From contig JANQQU010000035.1 in NCBI GenBank assembly GCA_028284905.1, positions 112,193 through 176,192 on the forward strand: a stretch of 64,000 nucleotides of DNA, read 5' to 3'. The stretch is from Calditrichia bacterium. GTDB lineage: Bacteria > Calditrichota > Calditrichia > RBG-13-44-9 > J075. Position numbers and translations under genes: made by a program. A model generated the notes under the pieces. That model searched no databases, had not been told where the DNA came from, and saw only the letters and a program-made list of their open reading frames with translations. Of this stretch, positions 15,440-23,868 are shown one piece after another; position 1 is the stretch's first letter; each line of letters starts with the position of its first letter.

Positions 15440-18400
15440 TTATTGTTCGATTGTATGTTCAAGCGTAATCGTTGTACCTTTACCAGGCGCTGATTTTATC
15501 TGAATATTACCATTAATCGTTTTCGCCCGCTCCTGCATATTTTTGATGCCCCGGCCATTACCGGCGGGATCGTACTGAAAACCAAGTCCGTCATCACAGA
15601 GAAGAATTCGATATTTATTTCCCTGTTGCTCTATTTTCAGAGAAACATTGCTGCAATGGGTACGATTATGTTTAAGTATGTTATTCATTCCCTCCTTAAA
15701 AATGAAAATTAAATTCCGGCGTACCTCCATGTTCAGGGGAATTTTCTGAAGATCTTTGGAAATACCATTTACCCGAAAGGCAATACCGGTGCGTTCAAAA
15801 AACTTGTCGCCGAAGTCTTTCAGTTTAACCGCAGTATCATAGAGCGTGTCTTCATCCGGGTGCAAAGACCAGATAAAGTCAGTCATATCACTATGTAAAT
15901 CAGCGGACGCTTCCATAATTTTATCCAGATAAATATGATCATCTTCGGAGAGATTACCATTGGCCTGACTCTTCATTACTTCGCAGAAGAGGGAGATCTT
16001 TGTCAGGCGATGGCCGGACTGATCATGAAAATCCGCCGCAATTTTTTTCCGAACCCGTTGTCGCTCACTCTTGGTGGCATGTTCAATAGCCTGGTATTTT
16101 TTGATCTGCTCGTCTGCCTTCACCCGTTCAATTTCCCGAATACGCTGTTTTTCCCAGCTGAGTCTGGTTTTATGAATTGCCAGCAATATGCCGCTAAACG
16201 CTGCAGCAACCAGAAAGAAAAACCACCAGGATTGCCAAAAGGGCGGTGCAATGCTAATATTGACTGAAACGGCGTTCTCATTCCAGATGCCATCGTGGTT
16301 TGCAGCCTTTACCCGGAAAGTATATTCACCGGGAGGGACGTTAGTAAAATTGGCGTAGCGGCGATTGCCATTGGGCACCCAATTTGCATTAAAGCCATCG
16401 AGCTTATACATGTAGCTGTTTTTTTCCGGATTGGTATAAGTTAGGGCGGCAAATTCAAATGAGAAAAAGTTTTCGCGGTAACTAAGGGGAATCGTCATTT
16501 CTGAAAGGGTGGATTGGTCCAGTGATACTGCCTGGTCAAATTTTTTGAAGCTGGTAATAACAACCGGGGGAATGCGCGGATTCTCCCGAATGCTGTCGGG
16601 ATGAAAGCTGTTAAATCCGTTTACGCCACCGAAATACATCCGGCCATCATTGGCCCGGTAAGCGGCACCGAGATTGAATTCTTTACTTTGCAGGCCATCG
16701 TCAGTATCGTAGTTGCGAAATGCGCGAAGGGGATTTTCCCGGTATTGATCATAATCGAAGCAGCTTAATCCCTGGTTGGTGCTAATCCATAATTTACCGG
16801 AGTCATCGCTAAGCACTGCATAAACTGTATTGTTTGGCAGGCCATTTGTCTCGGAAAAAGAAACGGTCTTGTGGATCAATGGCTTCCGCGTTTCTGCTGC
16901 CCGGGTGAGAAACACCTGAATCAGTCCACTGCCCATGGTGCCGAGCCACAGCACCCGTTTCTGATCAAACAGTGCCTGCCCGGATCTGGCATCTTCTCTA
17001 ACCGATGTGATCCAGTTGTTGCCCTGCCAGGTATTTTCTGTCAGACGAAAAGACTCACCACTGGTTCGCTCGAAATAATACAAGCCATTATTCGTTCCCA
17101 GCCAGATGTTTCCGCCGAGCGAATCAGCTTCCAGATAGAGAGAAAAAACTGTTAAGGTATATTCTCCCTGGGCAGGATTTTTAGTATAGAGATAACGGGA
17201 AATTGCTTCAGTTTGCGGATCAAAGCTAAGCAAGCCATTACCGGTGCCCATCCAGATAAGCCCATCCGGTGTCTGCAAGATTGAGCGAACACCACCCCGT
17301 CCCCGGAAAGTAGGATCGGGCCCTTCCGGATAATAATTCCGAAAAACCGGGCGAGGTTTCTCCAGGCCGGTAATACGGGACAAACCGTTGCCGGTGCCTA
17401 CCCAAAGTGTGTTATCCTGATCGAATAAAATAGATCTTACGGCGTTGTCAGTCAGGGAATTGCTGCTCCCTGGCCGGCGATTGAAGTGATGGATCAATTT
17501 ACCGGCGGTATCATATCCATACAGGCCATTATTGACGCTGCCTGCCCAGATCAGCGGGTTCTCGCCTTGGCCACTTTCGTGCAATGCGTAAATCATTCGT
17601 GCCTTGGCTGTATTGCCGTCTCGTCCGGTTAAGGTATGATGATCGAATTTATATTTATTGTGATCGTAAACCGCAATACCGCTGCCGGGCGTACCAATCC
17701 AGATAATACCACTGCGGTCCTGGTAAATCGCCGATACAAATTCGCTTGCGAAGCGTTCATCGTTTTCAAAAGTGGTTACATATTGTTGCCGGGGTTTCAA
17801 CAACTGGAGCCTGTTTCGGGTATCAATCAGCCAGATATTACCACTGTTATCCGGATGAATACGCCGAATGCTCGCCGGATATAATTTCCCCGCTACATCT
17901 TTTGTCGAAATTCGTTTGGTGGAAAAACTGCCGGACACTGGTCGGGATATTTTGATGAGGCCGCTTTCTTCTCCACCCACCCAAAAACTTTTCCCGTGCG
18001 CTTTTCGATTTTCACCGATGCAGAATATCGGCAAATCTGAATTCGGTAATGGATCGATATGGGTAAAGTGTTTGCTGGCGGGATCAAAAAAGCTGACCAT
18101 GCCGTTTCGGTATCCGAGCAAAATTGTGCCGTCACTGCTGGCGTTAATGACAAAAATGTGATTGTCTGCAGGCTGCTTATCCAGTGGCAGACGACTGTCT
18201 TTCATAAAACGGGTGAACTTCCCCGTGTCACGATTAAAACGATTGAGACCGGCATCTTCCGTGGCAATCCAGATATCTCCGGCGGCATCTTCACGGATAC
18301 CGGTAATCTGATTGCTGCTCAGGCTGCCGGCATCTTCCGGATTGTAAGCAAAATGGGAGAATGTTTCTGTTTCGGGGATGAAGCGGTCAATGCCACCGCC

Positions 18401-18883
18401 CTGGGTGATAATCCACATATGCCCGAGCTTATCCTGGAATATGGCATCGGCGCGTAAAATGCTGTTGTGGCTGATGGTATTACTGTCGCTGAATTCGTTT
18501 CTGCGGAAGAGCTTATATTCACCGTTATACTTATTAAGGCGGGTTAAACCGCCGGTTGGGGAGCCCAGCCAGATATATCCGTCGCGATCTTCAAAAATGC
18601 AGTTGATGAGGTTACTGCCGATTGCGGAAGCAGAAAGCGCATCCTGTTTAAATATCTTAAATTCATAGCCATCAAAGCGATTGACGCTTTCCTGGGTGCC
18701 AAACCACATGTAGCCATCTTTATCCTGTAGAATGGCGGTGATGCTGCTTTGTGATAAACCATCTTCAATAGAGATGTGATCGAAGCGGACGTCTCCATCA
18801 GCAGAAAGCCAGGCGGGAAAAAACATGACCCAGCCAGCGATAAACAGCTGGAAAAATATATGAAAAAAACGTTGAGCGGTCAT
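15440..18883 (-). CDS. Sensor histidine kinase with regulator-propeller, Y_Y_Y, HisKA_3 and HATPase domains
   Basis: A 1147-residue sensor. A signal/anchor segment is followed by repeated Reg_prop blades (FDHISIEDGLSQSSITAI, then many GxIWxGT units such as DGYMWFGTQES and NTLWVGTGNGLSR), building two propellers over ~residues 40-800. A Y_Y_Y domain (YMYKLDGFNANWVPNG, NFTNVPPGEYTFRVKA) precedes one transmembrane helix (WWFFFLVAAAFSGILLAIH). The cytoplasmic part has a HisKA_3 region with the phospho-His in AADFHDQSGHRLTKISL and a HATPase domain with NILKHN, DDGLGF and GRGIKNMQER. This family senses periplasmic ligands, often glycans in Bacteroides; the ligand here is unknown and no polysaccharide locus is adjacent. 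Confidence 0.95.
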   Translation of the reverse strand: MTAQRFFHIFFQLFIAGWVMFFPAWLSADGDVRFDHISIEDGLSQSSITAILQDKDGYMWFGTQESVNRFDGYEFKIFKQDALSASAIGSNLINCIFEDRDGYIWLGSPTGGLTRLNKYNGEYKLFRRNEFSDSNTISHNSILRADAIFQDKLGHMWIITQGGGIDRFIPETETFSHFAYNPEDAGSLSSNQITGIREDAAGDIWIATEDAGLNRFNRDTGKFTRFMKDSRLPLDKQPADNHIFVINASSDGTILLGYRNGMVSFFDPASKHFTHIDPLPNSDLPIFCIGENRKAHGKSFWVGGEESGLIKISRPVSGSFSTKRISTKDVAGKLYPASIRRIHPDNSGNIWLIDTRNRLQLLKPRQQYVTTFENDERFASEFVSAIYQDRSGIIWIGTPGSGIAVYDHNKYKFDHHTLTGRDGNTAKARMIYALHESGQGENPLIWAGSVNNGLYGYDTAGKLIHHFNRRPGSSNSLTDNAVRSILFDQDNTLWVGTGNGLSRITGLEKPRPVFRNYYPEGPDPTFRGRGGVRSILQTPDGLIWMGTGNGLLSFDPQTEAISRYLYTKNPAQGEYTLTVFSLYLEADSLGGNIWLGTNNGLYYFERTSGESFRLTENTWQGNNWITSVREDARSGQALFDQKRVLWLGTMGSGLIQVFLTRAAETRKPLIHKTVSFSETNGLPNNTVYAVLSDDSGKLWISTNQGLSCFDYDQYRENPLRAFRNYDTDDGLQSKEFNLGAAYRANDGRMYFGGVNGFNSFHPDSIRENPRIPPVVITSFKKFDQAVSLDQSTLSEMTIPLSYRENFFSFEFAALTYTNPEKNSYMYKLDGFNANWVPNGNRRYANFTNVPPGEYTFRVKAANHDGIWNENAVSVNISIAPPFWQSWWFFFLVAAAFSGILLAIHKTRLSWEKQRIREIERVKADEQIKKYQAIEHATKSERQRVRKKIAADFHDQSGHRLTKISLFCEVMKSQANGNLSEDDHIYLDKIMEASADLHSDMTDFIWSLHPDEDTLYDTAVKLKDFGDKFFERTGIAFRVNGISKDLQKIPLNMEVRRNLIFIFKEGMNNILKHNRTHCSNVSLKIEQQGNKYRILLCDDGLGFQYDPAGNGRGIKNMQERAKTINGNIQIKSAPGKGTTITLEHTIEQ

Positions 18884-18913
18884 GAACTCTTCCCTTTATT
18901 ACGGCTATAAATG

Positions 18914-18970
18914 AAATACGTAAGTTATTGCGCTAAAGGCAATGATAAATTACGTATTTTCCTACAGCAA
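18914..18970 (-). promoter_or_regulatory. Sensor-kinase operon promoter with embedded palindrome
   Basis: On the minus strand TTGCTG (18970-18965), 17 nt, then TATCAT (18947-18942). The arms AAATACGTAA (18914-18923) and TTACGTATTT (18950-18959) form a perfect 10-bp inverted repeat, with an inner TTATTGC/GCAATgATAA pairing. One arm lies in the promoter spacer. It could be an operator for the adjacent regulator or a DNA/RNA hairpin. Confidence 0.5.
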
Positions 18971-19003
18971 TAACATTACCCGAAAAGGTGAAAACGCACC
19001 CAA

Positions 19004-19459
19004 ATGAAGCTTCCCGAGTTAAATTTACCCCAATATGACTTTCGTTTTGATGAAAACGGGAAGCATGAGCAAATTTTCGATCCGGTGCGAAAGAAATACG
19101 TTGCTCTTACCCCGGAAGAATGGGTTCGGCAAAACTTTATCCAATACATGATTCAGGGATTGGGATATCCGAAGGGATTAATGCAGGTAGAAGCAACAGT
19201 GCATATCTATAATCTGACCCGGCGCTGCGATATTGTCCTTTTTACCCGAACCGCCGAACCGCAGGTGATTGTCGAATGTAAAGCACCTTCTGTTCCAATT
19301 AGCGAAGAAACTTTTGAGCAAATTGCTGTTTATAATGGGGTTTTAAAAGCGCAGTATCTTTTCGTAACCAACGGGCTTGCCCACTATTGCTGCCGCATAA
19401 ACTACGACGCACAAACCTATGACTTTCTCTCTTCCGTACCCACTTTTCAGGAACTCTAA
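19004..19459 (+). CDS. Stand-alone HSDR_N_2-type nuclease-fold protein
   Basis: This 151-residue protein matches the type I restriction enzyme R-subunit N-terminal domain (PF13588) without helicase parts. It has the PD-(D/E)xK pattern, with D76 in RRCDIVLF and E91-x-K93 in VIVECKAP, preceded by WVRQNFIQYMIQGLGYPKG and followed by YLFVTNGLAHYC. Such single-domain copies are widespread in Bacteroidota relatives and not tied to a restriction system; none lies nearby. A nuclease or DNA-binding role is possible but untested. The SD is a weak AAAAGG about 11 nt before the start. Confidence 0.85.
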   Translation: MKLPELNLPQYDFRFDENGKHEQIFDPVRKKYVALTPEEWVRQNFIQYMIQGLGYPKGLMQVEATVHIYNLTRRCDIVLFTRTAEPQVIVECKAPSVPISEETFEQIAVYNGVLKAQYLFVTNGLAHYCCRINYDAQTYDFLSSVPTFQEL

Positions 19460-19477
19460 GCCGCGCTCCCCGGGCGG

Positions 19478-19729
19478 TTATGTGAGAGAAATCGGTTGTA
19501 ATACAAAGAATAAGATTAGCCATAACGCCAGTGTAAGGCAGGAAACGAAAAAGAGTTCGGGCATGGACACGGACTTCTTCAGCCGTGGTGCATCTTGCCC
19601 GGAGGTGCTAATTTTTTTTGATTGATTCGCAGAATGGCGGTCGTATTTACTATCAAAGATGATTTCGTCTGTCGCGATCGAAGCCGTTGTATTTTCGTGA
19701 ATGGAAGTTTGGGTAAATAACTGTTCCAT
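19478..19729 (-). CDS. Small tail-anchored-like membrane protein, unknown family
   Basis: I do not recognise a family. The 83-residue frame starts at an ATG with AGGAG 6 nt upstream, the main argument that it is real. The first ~55 residues are polar and lack obvious domains (rich in Thr, Ser, Asp). A single C-terminal hydrophobic segment follows (LFFVSCLTLALWLILFFVL), ending five residues later, as in tail-anchored proteins. It is convergent with the HSDR_N_2 gene, whose stop is 18 bp away. No terminator is visible between them. Confidence 0.5.
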   Translation of the reverse strand: MEQLFTQTSIHENTTASIATDEIIFDSKYDRHSANQSKKISTSGQDAPRLKKSVSMPELFFVSCLTLALWLILFFVLQPISLT

Positions 19730-19946
19730 TTTTTACTCCTGAAAATTAAATGACTTAATTGCAAATTCCGAATTTACTTTTAACCGGAAAACTATCCGGA
19801 TCGAACTTCATTTAAACACTTACCTGTTAAAAGCTTATTTACAATAAGTTAAAATTTACAATAAGTTTCAATAACCCGAATGAAGGATTTTTCGCGGTTA
19901 AAAAGAGCAGAAATCCCGGGAAAGTACTACGAAAGGGGTAGAGTAC

Positions 19947-20011
19947 AAAAAAAACAGGGGACGCGAGCGTCCCCTGCGGAGTTGGGAGGGAGGTTTTGAC
20001 CTTGGAAGGTC
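19947..20011 (-). ncRNA. Candidate small RNA with anti-Shine-Dalgarno segment
   Basis: The region holds no credible reading frame but carries a complete transcription unit on the minus strand. A consensus promoter (20018-20046) predicts a start near 20011. The ~65-nt RNA would open with a hairpin (GACCT-TCCA-AGGTC). Next comes an unstructured stretch AAAACCTCCCTCCCAAC (19997-19981). It ends in a 9-bp GC-rich stem (CAGGGGACG-CTCG-CGTCCCCTG) followed by eight U. The CCUCCCUCCC segment is complementary to GGGAGG-type Shine-Dalgarno sites, as in several known sRNA classes with C-rich motifs. I do not recognise the RNA. The rest of 19730-20136 shows only AT-rich spacer and a short GTACT hairpin near 19924-19946. 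Confidence 0.7.
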
Positions 20012-20017
20012 AGCTAG

Positions 20018-20046
20018 AATATAATCGCATACGGTTGCTTTGTCAA
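20018..20046 (-). promoter_or_regulatory. Consensus promoter of the small-RNA candidate
   Basis: On the minus strand TTGACA (20046-20041), exactly 17 nt, then TATATT (20023-20018). It points away from trmB and no protein gene lies within its ~65-nt unit, which is why a small RNA is proposed. Confidence 0.78.
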
Positions 20047-20136
20047 GCGGAAAATTGATAAAAAAATCGCATCTTACCGGCTCAGGATCGAATATCTGGC
20101 TTGCGGTAATCGGGAAAAAACTTTAAGTTTGGTACT

Positions 20137-21099
20137 ATGGAAAATAGAAGTTATTACTTGCAATATTCAATGAATCCCCGCTTATCTGACCGTTATCCCC
20201 TGGACTGGCAAACATATTTTCCGAAACCGGCAACGCTGGCAGTAGAGATCGGTTTTGGCAATGGGGGCTTTTTAGTTGATTGGGCAAAAAGATATCCTGA
20301 TTGGCAGTTTGTTGGCTTTGAGTTGTCGATGGAGTCGATGGAACGGGCGCAACGGAAATTGTTTCGTGAGGATGTTAAAAATGCCTGCGTCATTCATGAA
20401 GATGCACGCCTGGGACTTCGGGAGTTTTTCCCGGAAAATTCCCTTACCCATGTGATGATGAATTTTCCCGATCCCTGGCCGAAAGATAAGCACCGGAAAA
20501 GACGTTTACTGGATGAGGACTTTAGCGAAATTTTGGGGAATGTACTTCGTGAAAATCATTGTTATGAGCTGGTGACTGATCAGCAATGGTACGCGGAACA
20601 TGCCTTTGAATTATTTTCCGCCAGTAAATATTTTTCAGTAGATAGTGTTGAATTGAACCCACCCCGACCGGTGATTACCAAGTATGAGCAGAAATGGCGG
20701 GAAATGGGCAGAGAAACTTATCGGGTACTGGCAGAAAAAAAAGCCATAGCACCTGTAGCGCGTTTGTTGGAGGACAGTGAAATGCCCCATGCATTTATTG
20801 AGGAAGCCGTCGATGCTGCAACCGTAAAAGCATTGGAAGGATTTACCGGAAATACAGATGATCAATTGTTCGTCGTAAAATCCGTTTATGAGAAAATTGA
20901 CCGGGAGGGTTTCCTGCTGCAGGTAATCGCTAAAGATGCCGGTTATAAGCAGGATTTTTATGTCGTTATCAATCACAATAGCAGTGGACGTTGGCTGGTT
21001 AAACTTGATACTACTCAACCACCGTATCGTACCCCGGCAGTAAAAATGGCTGTTTGGGAAATTGGGAAAGAGATGAATCGCCGTAGTGGTAGCAAGTAG
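20137..21099 (+). CDS. trmB: tRNA (guanine-N7-)-methyltransferase TrmB with C-terminal extension
   Basis: This enzyme adds the m7G46 modification to tRNA. SAM motif I is AVEIGFGNGGFLVDWA, followed by VGFELSMESMERAQRK and the family hallmark MMNFPDPWPKDKHRKRRLL. The TrmB domain ends near residue 200 with TKYEQKWREMGRETYR, while the protein runs to 320 residues. The extra ~110-residue C-terminal domain has strand-rich segments (DREGFLLQVIAKDAGYKQDF) and resembles the extension of Aquifex/Thermotoga-type TrmB proteins. No clear SD is seen. recJ follows after 222 bp. Confidence 0.93.
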   Translation: MENRSYYLQYSMNPRLSDRYPLDWQTYFPKPATLAVEIGFGNGGFLVDWAKRYPDWQFVGFELSMESMERAQRKLFREDVKNACVIHEDARLGLREFFPENSLTHVMMNFPDPWPKDKHRKRRLLDEDFSEILGNVLRENHCYELVTDQQWYAEHAFELFSASKYFSVDSVELNPPRPVITKYEQKWREMGRETYRVLAEKKAIAPVARLLEDSEMPHAFIEEAVDAATVKALEGFTGNTDDQLFVVKSVYEKIDREGFLLQVIAKDAGYKQDFYVVINHNSSGRWLVKLDTTQPPYRTPAVKMAVWEIGKEMNRRSGSK

Positions 21100-21321
21100 G
21101 GCGATGATCCGCTGATGAATGAAACGCTTACCAGAAAAACACCAGCGGAAAATGTGGGATAAATGCCGGTAATTATTGCCATAAAAATAAGTTACCAAAA
21201 AATAGCGCTTGCGATCCCAGTGGCAAACAGTTAACATGATTTTCACTAAAAATCTGAAAAAATGAAGATAAAATATAGAGTTTTGATAAAATGAAAAATA
21301 TAAGGAAAAGGTGGTGTATGA

Positions 21322-23022
21322 ATGAAATCAAGATGGGTGATTGATCATGAATTTGATGATGAAGCAGTCGATCACCTAGCAAAAGAATTAGCAGTGCCAC
21401 CCGTCTTATCACGGATTCTTCTCAAAAGAGGAATCGATTCTTTCGATAAGGCACGTACATATTTCCGCCCCGATCTGGAGCGCCTTCATGATCCTTTCCT
21501 GATGAAAGGTATGGATGTCGCGGTAGATCGTCTCCACCAGGCCTTAAGCAATGGCGAAAAGATCCTCGTCTTCGGGGATTACGATGTGGATGGTGTATGC
21601 GGATCCTCCTTATTGTACCTGGCGCTTTCCCGGCTGGTCGGTTCGAAAGTAACCTATTATATTCCCGACCGGATGAAGGAAGGGTATGGTTTATCCAATG
21701 GGCCAATTAAGGAATATGCCGATAAAGGTGTAACGTTAATTCTGACGATCGACTGTGGCGTTACAGCAGTGGAAGAAGTAAAATATGCCAACTCTCTCGG
21801 TGTCGATGTGGTTATTTGTGATCATCACGAACCGGGAGAGGAATTACCACCGGCAGTTTCCATACTGGACCCAAAACAAAAGGACTGTCCGTATCCGTTC
21901 AAAGAACTGGCCGGTGTTGGCGTTGGTTTTAAATACATGCAGGGCCTTTTTAGCCGGTTGGGATTGCCTGCCTCAGATCTCGAACAGCTAATGGATATTG
22001 TCGCTATCGGCAGCTGCGCGGATATCGTCCCGCTGGTCGATGAAAATCGCATACTGGTTCGCCATGGCCTGGATCTGATAAATTATAATCCTCGCTTTGG
22101 CATAAAGGCATTGCTGGAATCTTCCGGAGTAGACCGCAAGGAGATTACGGCTGGGCTAATCGTCTTTGTCGTTGCGCCACGAATTAATGCTGTGGGTCGT
22201 ATGGGTGATGCTCGCCGGGCAGTTAGCCTGGTAACAGCTGAAAGCCTGCAGCGAGCCCGGATCTTAGCAAAAGAGTTGGAGAAAGCCAACCAGGTTCGAC
22301 GCAACGTCGATGAAAACACCTTTAAAGAAGCGCTGGAAATTGCCGAAAATCGTTTGGATCCGGAGAATGCCCGTTCGCTGGTACTCTACAAGCGGGGTTG
22401 GCATCCCGGAGTAATCGGCATTGTCGCTTCTCGTATCGTGGAAAGATTTTATCGCCCCACTATTATGATTTCCGTTGTCGATGGCATGGGCAAAGCATCT
22501 GCACGTAGTGTTTCTAATTTCAATATTTATGAAGCGATTAAAGCGTGTTCGGAATTCCTGAGCGCATTTGGCGGACATAAATATGCCGCTGGCCTGACTA
22601 TTGAAGAGGAAAAAATTCCGGCATTTATTGAAAAATTTACCCGTATCGCGGATGAACAATTGGTTCCCGAAGATTTAGTTCCGACCGTTAAGTTGGACTG
22701 TGAAGTGGAATTAAAGGATTTCGACGACCGCTTGATTCGTTTGTTGAAGTTGATGGGCCCCTTCGGACCACTGAATCTGCGGCCGGTCTTTATGTCCCGC
22801 AATCTGAAAGTCGTTGGCGATCCGGCAATTGTTGGGAATAATCACCTGAAGATGTCGCTGGAACAGAATGGCACTCGTATGAGCGCGATCGGTTTCAATA
22901 TGGGAGACAAGATCGATATCGTTCAGGAAAACAATGGACGCATCGATTGTGCTTACGTTGTAGAAGAGAATTACTGGAATGGACGCAAAGAACTGCAAAT
23001 ACGCTTGAAAGATTTTAGATAG
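21322..23022 (+). CDS. recJ: Single-stranded-DNA-specific exonuclease RecJ
   Basis: This 566-residue DHH-family 5'-3' exonuclease is used in recombination and repair. Motifs in order: VFGDYDVDGVCGSSLL (motif I), LTIDCGVTA (II), VICDHHEPGEELP (III, DHH), VGVGFKYMQGL, APRINAVGRMGDA (DHHA1 linker), HPGVIGIVASRIVERF and the GGHKYAAGLTI DHHA1 motif. An OB-like domain ends the protein. SD AAGGTGG. It is followed after 9 bp by the RodZ-like gene. Confidence 0.97.
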   Translation: MKSRWVIDHEFDDEAVDHLAKELAVPPVLSRILLKRGIDSFDKARTYFRPDLERLHDPFLMKGMDVAVDRLHQALSNGEKILVFGDYDVDGVCGSSLLYLALSRLVGSKVTYYIPDRMKEGYGLSNGPIKEYADKGVTLILTIDCGVTAVEEVKYANSLGVDVVICDHHEPGEELPPAVSILDPKQKDCPYPFKELAGVGVGFKYMQGLFSRLGLPASDLEQLMDIVAIGSCADIVPLVDENRILVRHGLDLINYNPRFGIKALLESSGVDRKEITAGLIVFVVAPRINAVGRMGDARRAVSLVTAESLQRARILAKELEKANQVRRNVDENTFKEALEIAENRLDPENARSLVLYKRGWHPGVIGIVASRIVERFYRPTIMISVVDGMGKASARSVSNFNIYEAIKACSEFLSAFGGHKYAAGLTIEEEKIPAFIEKFTRIADEQLVPEDLVPTVKLDCEVELKDFDDRLIRLLKLMGPFGPLNLRPVFMSRNLKVVGDPAIVGNNHLKMSLEQNGTRMSAIGFNMGDKIDIVQENNGRIDCAYVVEENYWNGRKELQIRLKDFR

Positions 23023-23031
23023 GTACTTGCT

Positions 23032-23850
23032 GTGAAAGAATTCTTCGAAAGCCTGAAAGAAAAGCGCCAGGAAAAAAACATCTCCCTGGAGGATATTCAC
23101 CAGAAAAGCCGCTTGCCGCTGGAATATCTGGAGGCAATTGAATCTGGCAATGTGAATGTTTTACCGCCCGGGTACGAGCGCATCTATCTTCGCCGTTACG
23201 CCAAAGAAGCGGGATTGGACGTCGAGGAAGTGCTGAATGATTTCGATGTTTTTACCGGTAATCGCTCCCCGAAGGAAAGTAAACCTGTTGTGGAAAAACC
23301 GCAGCAGGGTGAAAAACCGCCGTCGACGACGCCCAAGAAAAATGTAAATCTGAATAATTATACCGAGAATCTCAATCTCGACCGGATTCATAAAGTTTTT
23401 TGGATTGCATTAGCGGTAATTATCGTTTTTGGTGCTGGCTATTTTACTTATCAACAATATGTATCGAATAAATCCAACCCGGAGCTTCAGGTTCGGGAAA
23501 TTCCCACCTCACAGTTAATACGCGAGAAAAACCAGGAAGACTCCCTGGCGACTGCATCCGTGATCGCCGCCAGCCAAACAGAAACGCAAATTCCCTCATT
23601 GAATATTGAATTAAGAGGTCTGGCAGAGAAAACCTGGGTGGGCGAAATCCGGGACGAGCAAGATACTACCGATTATTTCATCTCGCAGGGAATCATCCAT
23701 CGATTACAGGCTTATGACCGGGTAGAGTTTCGGCTTGGCAAAGCCAATGGCATCGAAATTTGGCTGAATGGGAAAAATCTCGGCGTTTATGCGGACCATG
23801 AAAGGGTCGCTAACTTTTTTGTGACTCGGGAAGGAATTGTACGAAACTAG
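23032..23850 (+). CDS. RodZ-like HTH membrane protein
   Basis: It starts with GTG. Residues ~1-75 are an HTH_25 helix-turn-helix (LKEKRQEKNISLEDIHQKSR, LEYLEAIESGNV, ERIYLRRYAKEAGL), the cytoplasmic domain that binds MreB in RodZ. A proline/lysine linker leads to one transmembrane helix (~residues 122-143, VFWIALAVIIVFGAGYFTY). The periplasmic C-terminal part (residues ~185-272) ends in a DUF4115-type beta domain (TWVGEIRDEQDTTDYFISQG, VEFRLGKANGIEIWLNGKNL). It is probably a cell-shape factor. It lies 9 bp after recJ and 18 bp before the next gene, so it is in the recJ operon. Confidence 0.87.
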   Translation: MKEFFESLKEKRQEKNISLEDIHQKSRLPLEYLEAIESGNVNVLPPGYERIYLRRYAKEAGLDVEEVLNDFDVFTGNRSPKESKPVVEKPQQGEKPPSTTPKKNVNLNNYTENLNLDRIHKVFWIALAVIIVFGAGYFTYQQYVSNKSNPELQVREIPTSQLIREKNQEDSLATASVIAASQTETQIPSLNIELRGLAEKTWVGEIRDEQDTTDYFISQGIIHRLQAYDRVEFRLGKANGIEIWLNGKNLGVYADHERVANFFVTREGIVRN

Positions 23851-23868
23851 CGGAATAAAGGGGAAGGA

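Noticed and set aside
19004..19459. Remnant of a type I restriction locus
   Set aside because: The frame is intact with its own start and stop, and no hsdM, hsdS or helicase fragment is near; stand-alone HSDR_N_2 proteins are common.
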